From Chimonanthus salicifolius (Eukaryota; Streptophyta; Magnoliopsida; Laurales; Calycanthaceae), in NCBI GenBank assembly GCA_013350335.1, contig CM023532.1, forward strand, positions 96,072,786 to 96,136,785: a stretch of DNA of 64,000 nt, written 5' to 3'. Under the pieces are notes generated by a model that worked only from the letters and a program-made list of their open reading frames with translations, did not search any database and was not told where the DNA came from. Shown here piece after piece: positions 44,701-56,999 of this stretch (positions within the stretch are counted from its first letter, which is position 1; each line of letters opens with the position of its first letter). Position numbers and translations under genes: made by a program.

Positions 44701-47700
44701 TTTGGGTTTCTGATTTAGGGGCTTAAGGTTTTAGGGTTTTAGGTTTTATGTTTTGAGGGTTTTATTGTTTTAGGATTTAGGGTTTAGGGTTTTAGGGTTT
44801 TAGGAGTTAGGGTTAGGGTTTATGGTTTAGGGTTTTGGGATTTTAGGGGTTTAGGGTCTAGGGTTTAGTGTTTATGGTTTTATGTTTAGGTTTTAGGGTT
44901 TTAGGGCTATAGGGTTTAAGGGTTTAGGGTTTCGAGTTTAGGGGCTAAGGGTTTTAGGTTTTAGGTTTAGGTTTTTAGGGTTTTATTGTTTTAGGGTTTA
45001 GGGTTAGGGTTTAGGGTTTAGGGTTTAGGGTTTTAGGATTTTAGGAGTTAGGGTTTAGGGTTTTAGGGTTTTAGGGGTTTGGGTCTAGGGTTTAGTATTT
45101 AGGGTTTAGTGTTTAGGTTTTAGGGTTTTATGGTTTTACGGTATGAGGGTTTTATAGGGTTTATGGTTTTAGGGTTTTAGGGTTTAGGGTTTGGGGGTTG
45201 GTTTTAGTGCCTCACTGCTTAGGGTTTAGGATTTTAGGGTTTATGTTTTAGGATTTAGGGTTTTAGGGATTTAGGGTTTAGGGTTAAGGGTTTTAGGGTT
45301 TAGGGTTTAAGGCTTGGGGTTTAGGGTTTTAGGGTTTAGTGTTTTAAGGTTCCAAGATTTTAGGGATTTAGGGTTTAGGGTTAAGGGTTTTAGGGTTTAG
45401 GGTTTTGGGCTTTAAGGTTTTAGGGTTTTAGGTTTTTTTAGGGTTTTATTGTTTTATGGTTTAGGGTTAGGGCTTAGGGTTTAGGGTTTTTGGGTTTTAG
45501 GATTTAGGGTTTAGGGTTTAGGGTGTAGGGTTTAGGGTTTTAGGGTTTTAGGGTCTAGGGTCTAGGGTTTAAGGGTTTTAGGATTTAGGAGTTTAGGGTT
45601 TTAGGGTCTTAGTGTTTACGGTTTTAGGGTCTTAGTGTTTAGGGTTTAGGGTTTTAGGGTTTAGTGTTTTGGGCTTTAGGGTTTTAGGGTTTTTGGGTTT
45701 GGGGTTTAGTGTTTAGGTTTTAGAGTTTTATGGTTTTACGGTTTTAGGGTTTTATAGGGTTTAGTGTTTAGGGTTTTAGGATTTTAGGGTTTAGGGTTTA
45801 GGGTTTTAGTGTTAAGGGTTTTAGGGTTTAGGGGTTTAGGTTTTAGCGTTTAGGATTTTAGGGTTTTAGGCGTTTTGGGTTTAGGGTTTAGGTTTTAGTG
45901 TTTAGGTTTTAGGGTTTTATGGTTTTAGGGTTTAGGGTTTTAGTGTTAAGGTTTTAGGGTTAGGGTTTAGGGGTTTAGGGTTTTACGGTCTTAGTGTTTA
46001 GGGTTTTATGGTTTAGTGTTATAGGGTTTAGTGTTTTGTGTTTTAGGCTTTTTGGGTTTTAGGGTTTAGGATTTAGGGTTTATTGTTTAGGTTTTAGGGT
46101 TTTTGGTTTTACGATTTTTGGGTTTTATAGGGTTTAGGGTTTCGTGTTTAGAGTTTTAGGGTTTTAGGGTTTCGGCTTTAGGGTTTTAGCGTTAAGGGTT
46201 TTAGGGTTTAGGTGTTTAGGGTTTAGGATTTAGCGATTCGGGTTTTAGGGTTTTAGGAGTTTAGGATTTAGGGTTTAGGGTTTAGTGTTTAGGTTTTAGG
46301 GTTTTATGTTTTTATAGTTTTAGGGTTTTATAGGGTTTAGGGTTGTTTGGGGTTTTTGGGGTTTAGTCTTTAGGGTTTAGCGTTTAGGGTTTTAGGTCTT
46401 AGGGTTTTAAGGTTTTATTATTTTAAGGTTTAGGGTTTGGTGTTTAGGGTTAGGGTTTTAGGGTTTCGGGGTTAAGGGTTTTAGGATTTTAGGATTTCAG
46501 AGTTTTAGGGTTCAGAGTTAAGGGTTTTAGGGTTTAGGGTATAAGGGTTTAAGGTTTTAGGGTTTAGGGCTTTAGGGTTTTATTATTTTAGGGTTTAGGG
46601 TTTTAGTGTTTTAGGATTTAGTGTTTAGTGTTTAGGGTTTTAGCATTTTAGGGGTTTAGGGTTTAGGGTTTAGTGTTTAGGGTTTTAGGGTTTTGGGTTT
46701 AGGCTTTTATTGTTAAGGGTTTTAGGGTGTAGGGTTTAGGGATTTAGGGTTTACGGTTAGGGGTTTAGGGTTTTAGGGTTTTGGGCGTTTAGGCTTTTAT
46801 TGTTAAGGGTTTTAGGGTGTAGGGTTTAGGGATTTAGGGTTTACGGTTAGGGGTTTAGGGTTTTAGGGTTTTGTGCGCTTAGTGTTTGGGGTTTAGGGTT
46901 TTGGTTTTAGGGTTTATGGTTTTACGGTTTTAGGGTTTTATAGTGTTCAGGGCTTAGTGTTGAGGGTTTAGGGTTTTTGGGTTTAGTGTCGTGGGGTTTA
47001 GTGTTTTGCGGGTTTAGGGCTTTAGGTTTTGGGTTTTAGGGTTTAGGGTATTAGGGTTTTGTTGTTTAGTGTTTTAGGGTTTAGAGTAAAGGGTTTTAGG
47101 GTTTTGGGGTTTAAGGTTTAGGGTTTTCGGGTTTTAGGTTTTGAGGTTTTTGGGTTTTATTGTTTTAGGGTTTAGTGTTTAGGGTTTTAGGATTTTAGGG
47201 TTTTGGGTTTTGGGTTTTAGGGTTTTAGGGTGTTAGGGTTTTAGGGGTTTAGGCTTTAGTATATAGGGTTTGGGGTTTAGGGTTTGAGGGTTCAGGGTAT
47301 TAGGGCTTTAGAATTTTAGGGTTTAGGGTTTGAGGGGCTTAGGGTTTGGGGTTTAGGGTTTAGCTTTTAGGGTTTAGGGTTTAGGGTCTTTGGATTTTAG
47401 AGTTTTAGAGTTTAAGGTTTTAGGGGTTTAGGGTTTTAGTTTATAGTTTTAGGGTTTTGGGGTTTATGGTGTGAGGGGCTTAGGGTTTAGGGTTTAAAGT
47501 TTTATGGTTTAGGGTTTAGTGTTTACGGTTTTAGGATTTTTGGATTTAGGATTTAGGGTTTTAGGGTTTTAGGTTTTAGGGTTTTAGGGTTTAGGGTTTG
47601 GGGTTTTTGGATTTTAGGGTTTTCGAGTTTGGAGTTTAGGATTTGGGGTTTTACGGTTTTAGGGATTTAGGGTTTAGGGTTTAGGGTTCGGGTTTAGTGT

Positions 47701-50700
47701 TTAGGTTTTAGGGTTTTATGGTTTTACGATTTTAGGGTTTTATAGGGTTTAGGGTTTCGTGCTTAAGGTTTTAGTGTTAAGGGTTTTAGGGTTTAGGGTT
47801 TAGGGGTTTAGGGTTTTAGGGTCTTAGTGTTTATGGTTTAGGGTTTTAGGGTTTAGTGTTTTATGGGTTTAGTGTTTTGGGGTTGAGGGTTTTAGGGTTT
47901 AGGGTTTAGCGTTTTGTGGGTTTAAGGTTTAGGTTTTTGGGTTTTAGGGTTTAGGGTTTTAGCGTTTTGGGTGTTATGAGGTTTAGGGTTTTAGGGTTTA
48001 GCGTTTAGGGTTTTAGGGGCTTAGGGTTTAGGGTTTAGGGTTTTAGGTTTTAGGGTTTTAGGGGTTGAGGGTTAGGGTTTTGGGTTTTAGGGTTTTAGGG
48101 GTTGAGGGTTAGGGTTTTGGGTTTAGGGTTTAAGGTTTAGGGTTTACGTTTTAGTGTTGACGGTTTTAGGGTTGACACTTTTAGGGTTTTAGGGGTTTAG
48201 GGTTAGGGTTTAGGGTTTTCGGGTTTTAGGATTTTAGGGTTTAGGGTTAGGGTTTTCGGGTTTTAAGGTTTATGGTTTTACGGTTTTAGGGTTTAGGGCT
48301 TTGGGTTTTAGGGTTTTAATGTTTTAGGAGTTTAGGGTTTAGGATTTAGGGTTTAGGGTTTTCGGGTTTTAGGGTTTAGGGCTTCTGGGCTTTAGTGTTT
48401 AAGGTTTTATTATTTAGGTTTTAGTGTTTAGGGCTTAGGGTTTAGGTTTTAGGGTTTAGGGTTTTAGGATTTTAGGGTTTTAGGTTTGGGGTTTCAGGGT
48501 TTCATGGTTTTAGGGCTTTAGGGTTTAGGGTTTTAGGGTTTAAGGTTTTAGGGTTTTATGGTTTTGTTGTTTTAGAGTTTTGGGGTTTTGGGGTTTAGGG
48601 TTTTAGGATTTAGGGTTTAGGGTATTAAGTTTTATGGTTTCGGGTTTAGTGTTTTGGGTTTTAGGGTTTTAGGGTTTAGGGTTTAGGGCTTTAAGGTTTT
48701 AGGTTTTTAGGTTTTTAGGTTTTAAGTTTTTTTTGTTTTAGGGTTTAGTGTTTAGGGTTCCGGGTTTAGGGTTTTAGGGTTTTAGGGTTTAGGGTTTAAG
48801 GTTTTAGGGTATTAGGGTTTTAGGGTTTAGGGCTAAGGATTTAGGGTTTTAAGGTTTAGGGTTTAGGTTTTAGGTTTTTATGTATTTACGGCTTTATGGT
48901 TTTATTGAGTTTAGGGTTTTAGGGTTTTAGGGTTTAGGGTTTAGGGTTTTAGTGTTAATTGTTTTAAGGTTTAGGGTTTAGGGGTTTAGGGTTTTAGGGT
49001 CTTAGTGTGTATGGTTTAGGGTTTTAGGATTTATTGTTTATGGTTTAGGTTTTAGGGTTGACGTTTTAGGTTTTAGGGGTTTAGGGTTTTAAGATTATAG
49101 GGTTTAGGTTTTAGGGTTTTAAGATTTTAGGGTTTTAGGGTTTAGCGTTTTAGGGATTTAGGGTTTTAGGGTTTAGGGATTAAGGGTTTAGGGTTTTATG
49201 GTTTAGGGTTTTAGGGGCATGGGTTTAGGGTTGAGGGTTTAGGGTTTTATGATTTTAGTGTTTTAGGGGTTTAAGGTTTTAGTGGTTTAGGGTTTAGGGT
49301 TTAGGTTTTATTGTTAACAGTTTATGGGTTGATGGTTTTAGGGTTTTGGGGGTTTAGGGTTTTCGGGTTTTAGGGTTTTAGGGTTTAGGGTTTAGGGTTT
49401 TAGGATTTTAGTGTTTTATGGTTTAGGGTTTTGGGTTTTTGGGTTTTGGGGTGTTAAGGTTTTAGGTGTTTAGGGTTTGGGGTTTTAGGGTTTTAGGGTT
49501 TAGGGCCTTTGGATTTTAGGGCTTCTGGGTTTTAGGTTTTAGGATTTTAGGGTTTTATGGTTTAGGGTTTTTGGTTTTAGGGCTTTAGGGTGTTAGGGGT
49601 TTAGGGTTTAGGATTTAGGGTTTGGGGTTTTAGGCTTTTAGGGTTTATGGTTTAGGGCTTTTTGGTTTTAGGGTTTAGGCTTTTAGGGTTTTAGGTTTTT
49701 ATGGTTTAGAGTTTAGGGTTTAGGGTTTTGGTTTTAGGGTTTCGGGTTTTAGGATTTTAGGGTTTTAGGGTCTAGGGTTTTAGGGGTTTAGTGTTTTAGG
49801 ATTTTAGATTTAGGATTTGAGGGTCCGGGGTTTTAGGGCTTTAGGGTTTTAGGGCTTTAGTGTTTGTGGGGCTTAGGGTTTGGGGTTTAGGGTTTAGCCT
49901 TTAGGGTTTAGGGTTTGGGGTTTTTGGATTTTATGGTTTTAGAGTTTAGGTTTTAGGAGTTTAGGATTTTAGGGTTTTAATGTTTTAAGAGTTTAGCGTT
50001 TAGGATTTACAGCTTAGAGTTTTCGGGTTTTAGGGTCTAGGTTTTAGGGTTTAGGGATTTTGGGTTTTAGGGTTTAGGGCATTACGGTTTTAGGGCTTAG
50101 GGTTTAGGGTTTAGGGCTTAGGGTTTAGGTTTTAGTGTTTAGGGCTTTAGGATTTTAGGGTTTTGGGCTTTAGGGTTATAGGGTTTAGGGTTTAGGGTTT
50201 TAGGGTTTCAGGTTTTAGGGTTTTATTGTTTTTGGGTTTAGGGTTTAGGGTTTAGTGTTTTAGGGTTTTAGGGTTTAGGGTTTAGGGTTTTTGGGTTTTA
50301 GGATTTTTGGGTTTAGAGTTTAAGATTTAGCGTTTTACGGTTTTAGGGATTTAGGGTTTAGAGTTTAGGGTTCGAGGTTTGCTGTTTAGGTCTTAGGGTT
50401 TTATCTTTTGACGATTTTAGTGTTTATAGGTTTAGGGTTTCATGCTTAGGGTTTTAGTGTTAAGTGTTTTAGGGTTTTATCATTTTACGATTTTAGTGTT
50501 TATAGGGTTTAGGGTTTCGTGCTTAGGGTTTTAGTGTTAAGGGTTTTAGGGATTAGGGTTTAGGGGTTTAGGGTTTTAGGGTCTTAGTGTCTATGGTTTA
50601 GGGTTTTAGGGTTTAGGGTTTTATGGGTTTAGTGTTTTGGTTTTAGGGTTTTAGGGTTGAGGGTTTAGCACTTTGTGGGTTTACGGTTTAGGTTTTTGGG

Positions 50701-52468
50701 TTTTAGTGTCTTAGGGTTTTAGGGTTTAGGGTTTTAGGGTTTTAAGGTTTTGGGTTTTAGGGTCTAGGGTTTTATGAGGTTTAGGGTTTTAAGGTTTAGC
50801 GTTTAGGGTTTTAGGGTTTTACGGTTTTAGGGGTTCAGGGTTTAGGGTTTAGGGTTTTAGGGTTTTAGGGTTTAGGGTTTAGGGTTAGGGTTTTGGGTTT
50901 AAGGTTTAGGGTTTAGGTTTAGTGTTTACGGTTTTAGGGTTGACAGTTTTAGGTTTTAGGGGTTTAGGGTTAGGGTTTAGGGTTTTCGGGTTTTAGGGTT
51001 TTTGAGTTTAGGGTTAGGGTTTTCGGGTTTTAGGGTTTTAGGGTTTAGGCCTTATGGTTTTACGGTTTTAGGGTTTAGGGCTTTGGGTTTTAGGGTTTTA
51101 ATGTTTTAAGTGTTTAGGGTTTAGGATTTAGGGTTTAGGGTTGTCGGGTTTTAGGGTTTAGGGCTTCGATTTTAGGGCTTTTGGGTTTAGGGTTAGGGTT
51201 TTATTGTTTAGGGTTTAGGGCTTAGGGTTTAGGTTTTAGGATTTAGGGTTTTAAGATTTTAGGGTTTTAGGGTTTAGGGTTTTAGGGGTTTAGGGTTTTA
51301 GGGTTTTAGGTTTAGGGTTTCAGGGTTTTAGGGTTTTAGGGTTTAAGGGTTTTAGGGTTTAGGGTTTTAGGATATTAGGGTTTTAGGGTTTAGGGTTTTA
51401 GGGGTTTAGTGTTTAGGGTTTTATTGTTTTAGGGTTTTGGGGTTTAGGGATTTAGGGGTACAGGGTTTAGGGTAAGGTTTAGGGTTTAAAGTTTTATGGT
51501 TTGGGGTTTAGTGTTTAGGGTTTTAGGGTTTTAGGGTTTAGGGTTTAGGGTTTTAGGGTTTTAGGTTTTAAGTTTTTATTGTTTTAGGGTTTAGGGTTTT
51601 TGGATTTAGGGTTTAGGTTTAGGGTTTAGGGTTTAGGGTTTAGGGTTTTAGGATTTCAGGGTTTTAGGATTTAGGTTTAAGGATTTAGGGTTTAGGGTTT
51701 ACGGTTTATGTTTTAGTGTTTTGGTTTTAGGTTTTCATGGATTTACGGCTTCAGGGTTTTATAGAGTTTAGGGTTTCGTGTTTAGGGTTTTAGGGTTTAG
51801 GGTTGAGGGTTTTCGTGTTAATTGTTTTAGGGTTTAGGGTTTAGGGGTTTTGGGTTTTAGGGTCTTAGTGTGTCTGGTTTAGGGTTTTAGGATTTACTGT
51901 TTATGGTTTAGGTTTTTGGGTTGACGTTTTAGGGTTTTAAGGGTTTAGGGTTTCGGGTTTAAGGTTTTAGGATTTTAGGGTTTTAGGGATTAGGGTTTTA
52001 GGGGGTTTAGGGTTTTAGGGTTTAGGGATTAAGGTTTTAGGGTTTTATGGTTTAGGGTTTTAGGGGCATGGGTTTAGGGTTTTATGATTTTAGGGTTTTA
52101 GGGGTTTAGGGTTTTAGTGGTTTAGGGTTTTGGGTTTAGGTTTTCGTGTTAACGTTTTTAGGATTGACGGTCTTAGGGTTTTGGTGGCTTAGGGTTTTCG
52201 GGTTTTACGGTTTTAGGGTTTAGGGTTTAGGATTTTAGGATTTTAGGGTTTTATGGTTTAGGGTTTTGGGTTTTAGGGTTTTAGGCTGTTAGGCTTTTAG
52301 GGGTTTAGGGTTTAGGATTTAGGGTTTGGGGTTTTAAGGTTTTAGGGCTTAGGGTTTAGGGATTTTGGGTTTTAGGGCTTTTGGGTTTTAGGGTTTAGGG
52401 TTTTAGGATTTTAGGGTTTTATGGTTTAGGGTTTTGGGTTTTAGGGCTTTAGGGTATTAGAGTGTTAG
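41762..52468 (+). repeat. Degenerate telomere-like array, array 3
   Basis: About 10.7 kb of TTTAGGG-type variants, G-rich strand on +. Its marker words differ from arrays 1 and 2 (for example GTTGACGGTTTTAG and ACGGTTTTAGGG). Blocks near 48150-48430 and 50920-51240 are close copies 2782 bp apart. A 90-bp unit is directly repeated at 46701-46790 and 46791-46873. The first kilobase equals 62996-64000. No ORF or other element is visible until the solo LTR. Confidence 0.95.
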
Positions 52469-53120
52469 TGTAACGCCCGCCCCTTTTCACAAAAAATCAG
52501 AGTCTATTTTTTCTTTGAAATAAAAAGTGACAAAGGGCGCAGACGTCACGACGCGAGTTAAGTCCGAGCTTCTAAAGCCCGGCCCTTAACTGGCCAACCC
52601 TACGTGTGCGTGGAACGAAGTCCACGAGAATGATTCACACGTAGAAGTAAGCTCGAGGAATATTAAATTAAATGCGGAATGACAATAGAGACTAACCTAC
52701 AAAATTTAGATAGCAGGGAAGAACATTCATTTAATTACCAAAATATCTCAACATCACAATGTCCAAAATAAAAACCAAAATATAGCAAGTAATCTAAAAT
52801 ATTACATTTCCGACAAGCTAGGCTACTCAAATACATTTCCAAAACAAATTTAAATAAATTAAGTAACCACCTCCCCAAGCTCCTAAGCTTGGCTTCCGTC
52901 TCGTCCTTCGTTTCCGCCATCTCCTGCGTCATCAGCTAGGGTAGAAGTAGGGCGTTAGACAACGCGCCCAGTAGGACTTCGAGTAGGGCTAACACATGGA
53001 TTAGTGATAACAAAACATATAGACAATATTATAACGAAAAACCATAAAATGAATGCTATGCCATAGGTGTCTGTGTTATGAATCCCACCCATCATCCATA
53101 CCATCATGCTGTCATATCCC

Positions 53121-53312
53121 CCTTGACGGCAAAACCTCGTCAAGATATAAACAATCACAAATCATTCCCTTGGACGGCAAAACCTCGTCCAGATATAAAC
53201 AATCACAAATCATTCCCCTGGACGGCAAAACCTCGTCCAGATATAAACAATCACAAATCATCCCCTTGGACGGCAAAACCTCGTCCAGATATAAACAATC
53301 ACAAATCATCCC
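53121..53312 (+). repeat. Four 48-bp hairpin repeats in the solo LTR
   Basis: GACGGCAAAACCTCGTC recurs at 53125, 53173, 53221 and 53269, a strict 48-bp period. Unit 1 has CTTGACG/CGTCAAG arms; units 2-4 have TGGACG/CGTCCA arms, with both sides changed together. The AT-rich spacer AGATATAAACAATCACAAAT is nearly constant. Because 48 is divisible by three, the array is open in several frames, which explains overlapping ORFs here that I do not regard as genes. Confidence 0.93.
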
Positions 53313-53772
53313 CCTTGACATATCCCTCCCATGCCATGCATGAGATGTAGATGCCATATGCCATGTAATATATGTAACTCACAGTCATAAAACTCATCTT
53401 AAAACAATCACATGATTATCAAAATAAATCAAAGGAAACTCATCACATAATACCAAAATCCAAAACCCATCTTAAAAACAACCACATGATTACCAAAATA
53501 AATTAAAGGAAGACATCACATCATACTAAATCCAAAACCCATCTTAAAACAAACCATATAATTTCCAAAATAATTCAAAGAAACCATCACTCAATCCATG
53601 GCTTACAAAAAGGTAGGAATCCTACCGAATACAGACTAGCGTCCTTTTTCGCTTCCGTCTGATGATCCGGTCACCGATCACGCAGCGCTTGCGATGTCCG
53701 GTACCTTATTATACATTATCAATTAGTCCATGTTTTTAACCATTATTACGTCCATTAATCATACCTTAGTGG

Positions 53773-55206
53773 GGTTCGGCCATACACTATGGCCGAACCT
53801 CACTATGTAGTTTTGTGGGTTCCGTTTAATCCATTAAATATTTTAATTATATGAGTCCAAAACTCAGTCACCCTAGGCTTTATTAATCACATATAAAGTT
53901 ATTACTTAGAGTCCCTTAGCCCATGATCATCTCCCATGGGTTTCTTCATTTTTGCCAATATTTACGGTTTTGCCACTACCCTTCCATGGTTACTCATTCA
54001 CTTAATCCATGTACATTTTTGTTCATAATTGATCCATACACTAGATCTATTAATGTTCCATAACTTAGGTTCGTTAATGACCCCTCAACCATGTCATAAG
54101 ATCATTGAAATCAACCATTTAATTTACTTAACCTTTATTCATTCAACACATATATAACCCCATACTTAGCCCATCAATTGATCCATAGACTTGAATCCCT
54201 TAATGACTCCTTAGCCATAACATCATCACAAATTAGCCACTTGATTTTCTAATCCCCATTAATTAATCCATACGCATATACCTTAACCTTAGTCCATCAA
54301 TTGGTTCATAAAATGGGTCCATTGATGTCTCATTAACCATGACACAACCACACTAGAAATCAACCATTTAATTAACCTAATCTCCATCCATGTAAACATA
54401 CTCATAACCCTATACCTAGCCCATCAAGTGGCTCATAAAAATGGGTCAAGGGTTCATCATTCGTTGGTGACATTTAAGACCATAAAACATTAACCTTCAT
54501 CCATGAATTCCCTCATTTAAAAACCCCTTTAAAAATTACTATTATTGTTTCATTCAAAACCTTCAAAATCATTAATAACTAGTCCATTAGTGACCCATTT
54601 AATCATGCCATAATATCATTAAAACAACCCTTTTTTCTTAACTTAATCCACATTAATTAACCACATACATAAACCCTTTCTTAGCCCACAAAAATGACTT
54701 ATAATCAAATCATTATTCTTAGCCACACCTTGGGTCCATAATTGACCCATCACCCATATCACAAGATCATTTACATCAGCCATTTAATTTAACCTAAACT
54801 CCATTCATTTAAACATATACATACACATTAGTCTTAGACCAAAAATGATCTACCATTGGGTTCATTAAAAATCAGCCCCTTTTAACTTAACCAAATCCCC
54901 ATTTTCCTTGGTCTTTGGTTACACATTAGATTCATCATAAGTCCCTCCATTGAGAGAACCTAAACCATACATTTGATTCATCATTCCTTAATCACATTTA
55001 AGTCCATTAACTTAGCCACACTTAAGTCCAAAATTGATCCATAACTTAGATCTATTAGTGACCTATCAACCATAACATGAACTCATTAAAAATAAGTCCT
55101 TAACTTAACCTAATCCCAATCAATTTAAACACATTCATACTCCAATCTAACCCATCAAAAGGCTCACAAATGGGCCATGGGTTCGGTCATACACCATGGC
55201 CGAACC
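53773..55206 (+). repeat. Two GGTTCGGCCA-type hairpins in the solo LTR
   Basis: GGTTCGGCCA/TGGCCGAACC at 53773-53799, and a version with one arm change (GGTTCGGTCA) at 55180-55206. Between them lies AT-rich sequence with many CATTAATCCAT-like words and no gene. Confidence 0.85.
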
Positions 55207-56999
55207 CATGGTGTCCTTTTTCCCATTTTTTTTCTTGGGTCTATTTACATCATTTAGATCCAAAATAAATCCTTCCTTGAGGTGGTTTAAATCACACTTT
55301 TAAACCATTACTCTTAACCACATTTGGATCATTACATTTGGTCAACCTTAATTATATTTAAGGTTCATTCAAGCCACCAATATTTCCTTATTGTCTTCAT
55401 GATCCAAATACTTTTAGACCAAGAACCTCTCCATGGTTTTTTTTTTTTTTTTTAAATCATTATTTCTACCCCTTTCAAAATCACTACATTCATTCATTGA
55501 ATTTTTAAAATTCACTAGCCACTTACATTTAATCATTAACCACTTAAAACCCTAAATCATTATCCATTGCTTCCATTCTTACAAACCCTAATAATTTAAT
55601 CAATCACCTACCATGGTTTTTCTCATAAAAACCCCTTTTTAATCTTCCAACATTTAATCATTAAAAAAACCTCAAAATCATAAACCATTCTCCATGCTTA
55701 ATTAATTTAATTTCATAATATCCTTAATCCATTTAATTTGTTCTTAACCTTAATTTATCCATTAGGGGTTTGCCCATTTTTCCTCCTTTCATTTGATGGA
55801 TTTGAGATCCAAGGCCATGATGTTTTGGCCACCTCTAAATCCAAGAAATGGATTTCATAACCTCTTAAACCCTAAAAAAAATCTAAACTCTTGTTTAGAA
55901 AATACTTACGATCCGACGTCTCCTCTGACTTTCGTTACTCCCGTTGATTTCCTTAGCCTCCTCTCTCCTTCTTCTTGATCTTTGGTCGGTCAAGATGTGC
56001 TTGACCCAATGAAAAACATCAAGGCTTGGATCGGCTATGGTAGGGTTAGGTTTGAGAGAGGGAGAGGGGGAGATGATGAGAAGGAAGATGGTAGCCCTTG
56101 ATCTTAGAGTGGTGGACCAAAATTTAACTTCTTTCCTCTCTTCTTCTCTAAGCTTTTCTCCTTCTTCTTCCTTAGTTTTCTTCCTCTCTTCCTTGGGTGT
56201 GTAAAGGACGGTTTTGAGAGTGAAAGAGATGGAGAACGTGTGAAAGAGTTAGATGGAATGGAGAGAATGAGATGAAAAAGTCATAAGATATACTCCACAT
56301 TAAGTCTCCCACCAACCAAGCTTAGATATTTATCTTGCTTTATGGTGGTGGTTGAGATAACCACCACCCAAGTCCAACGTGTTTGAGCTTGGAATGAGAT
56401 GTTTTAGTCTTCCACCTTTTTGACCATTTGACCCTCATTTGTTTAGTTTAATTAATTAATTAATTAGATCATTAGGTTAATTAATTTCCATTTAACTTAA
56501 TTCAATTTGCTTAGGCTCCTTCATACATCCACCCATGGTTGACCAATTCAACCATGGTGGCCGGCCCCACCAATCCTTGGTCCACACGCCACCTCACTTG
56601 ATGAGGTGGAGGTGGGTCCCAATTGGCCACATCACCTTGGTCTAATTCAAATTAACTTAGGTGATTTAAACCCATTCAATTCATTCCCACTTATTGGATC
56701 ACCATTGGGCCCATGGCCCAATTACATTTACTTCCTACCCATTTACCTTAGGGCTTACACCAACTTGATCCATTGGGTCCCAAGTGGGTATTTGACCCAA
56801 TTTGACCATTCTTGACCCAATTAATCATTATTGACCCATTAAATGAATTTCATCCAATCCATGGTCCAATTGGGCCATAATTGGTCCATTGTCCATATTT
56901 TGATCCACTTTACATTTATTCATTAAAATTCTCAATTTCCATCATTAAAATAAATAATATCCACATTTATATTGATTTACAAATTCCGGGCCATTACAG

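Noticed and set aside
41762..52468. A true chromosome end (telomere)
   Set aside because: The motif is highly degenerate, has no long perfect run, and is flanked on both sides by retroelement sequence and higher-order copies.
53121..53312. Regular direct repeats looking like a CRISPR array
   Set aside because: The spacer between hairpins is itself constant, the setting is a plant LTR and there are no cas genes.
53053..53357. Overlapping ORFs of 81-96 codons on both strands with a repeated 16-residue unit
   Set aside because: They are the 48-bp hairpin array read in frames that stay open because 48 is divisible by three. No domain, and the array is in an LTR.
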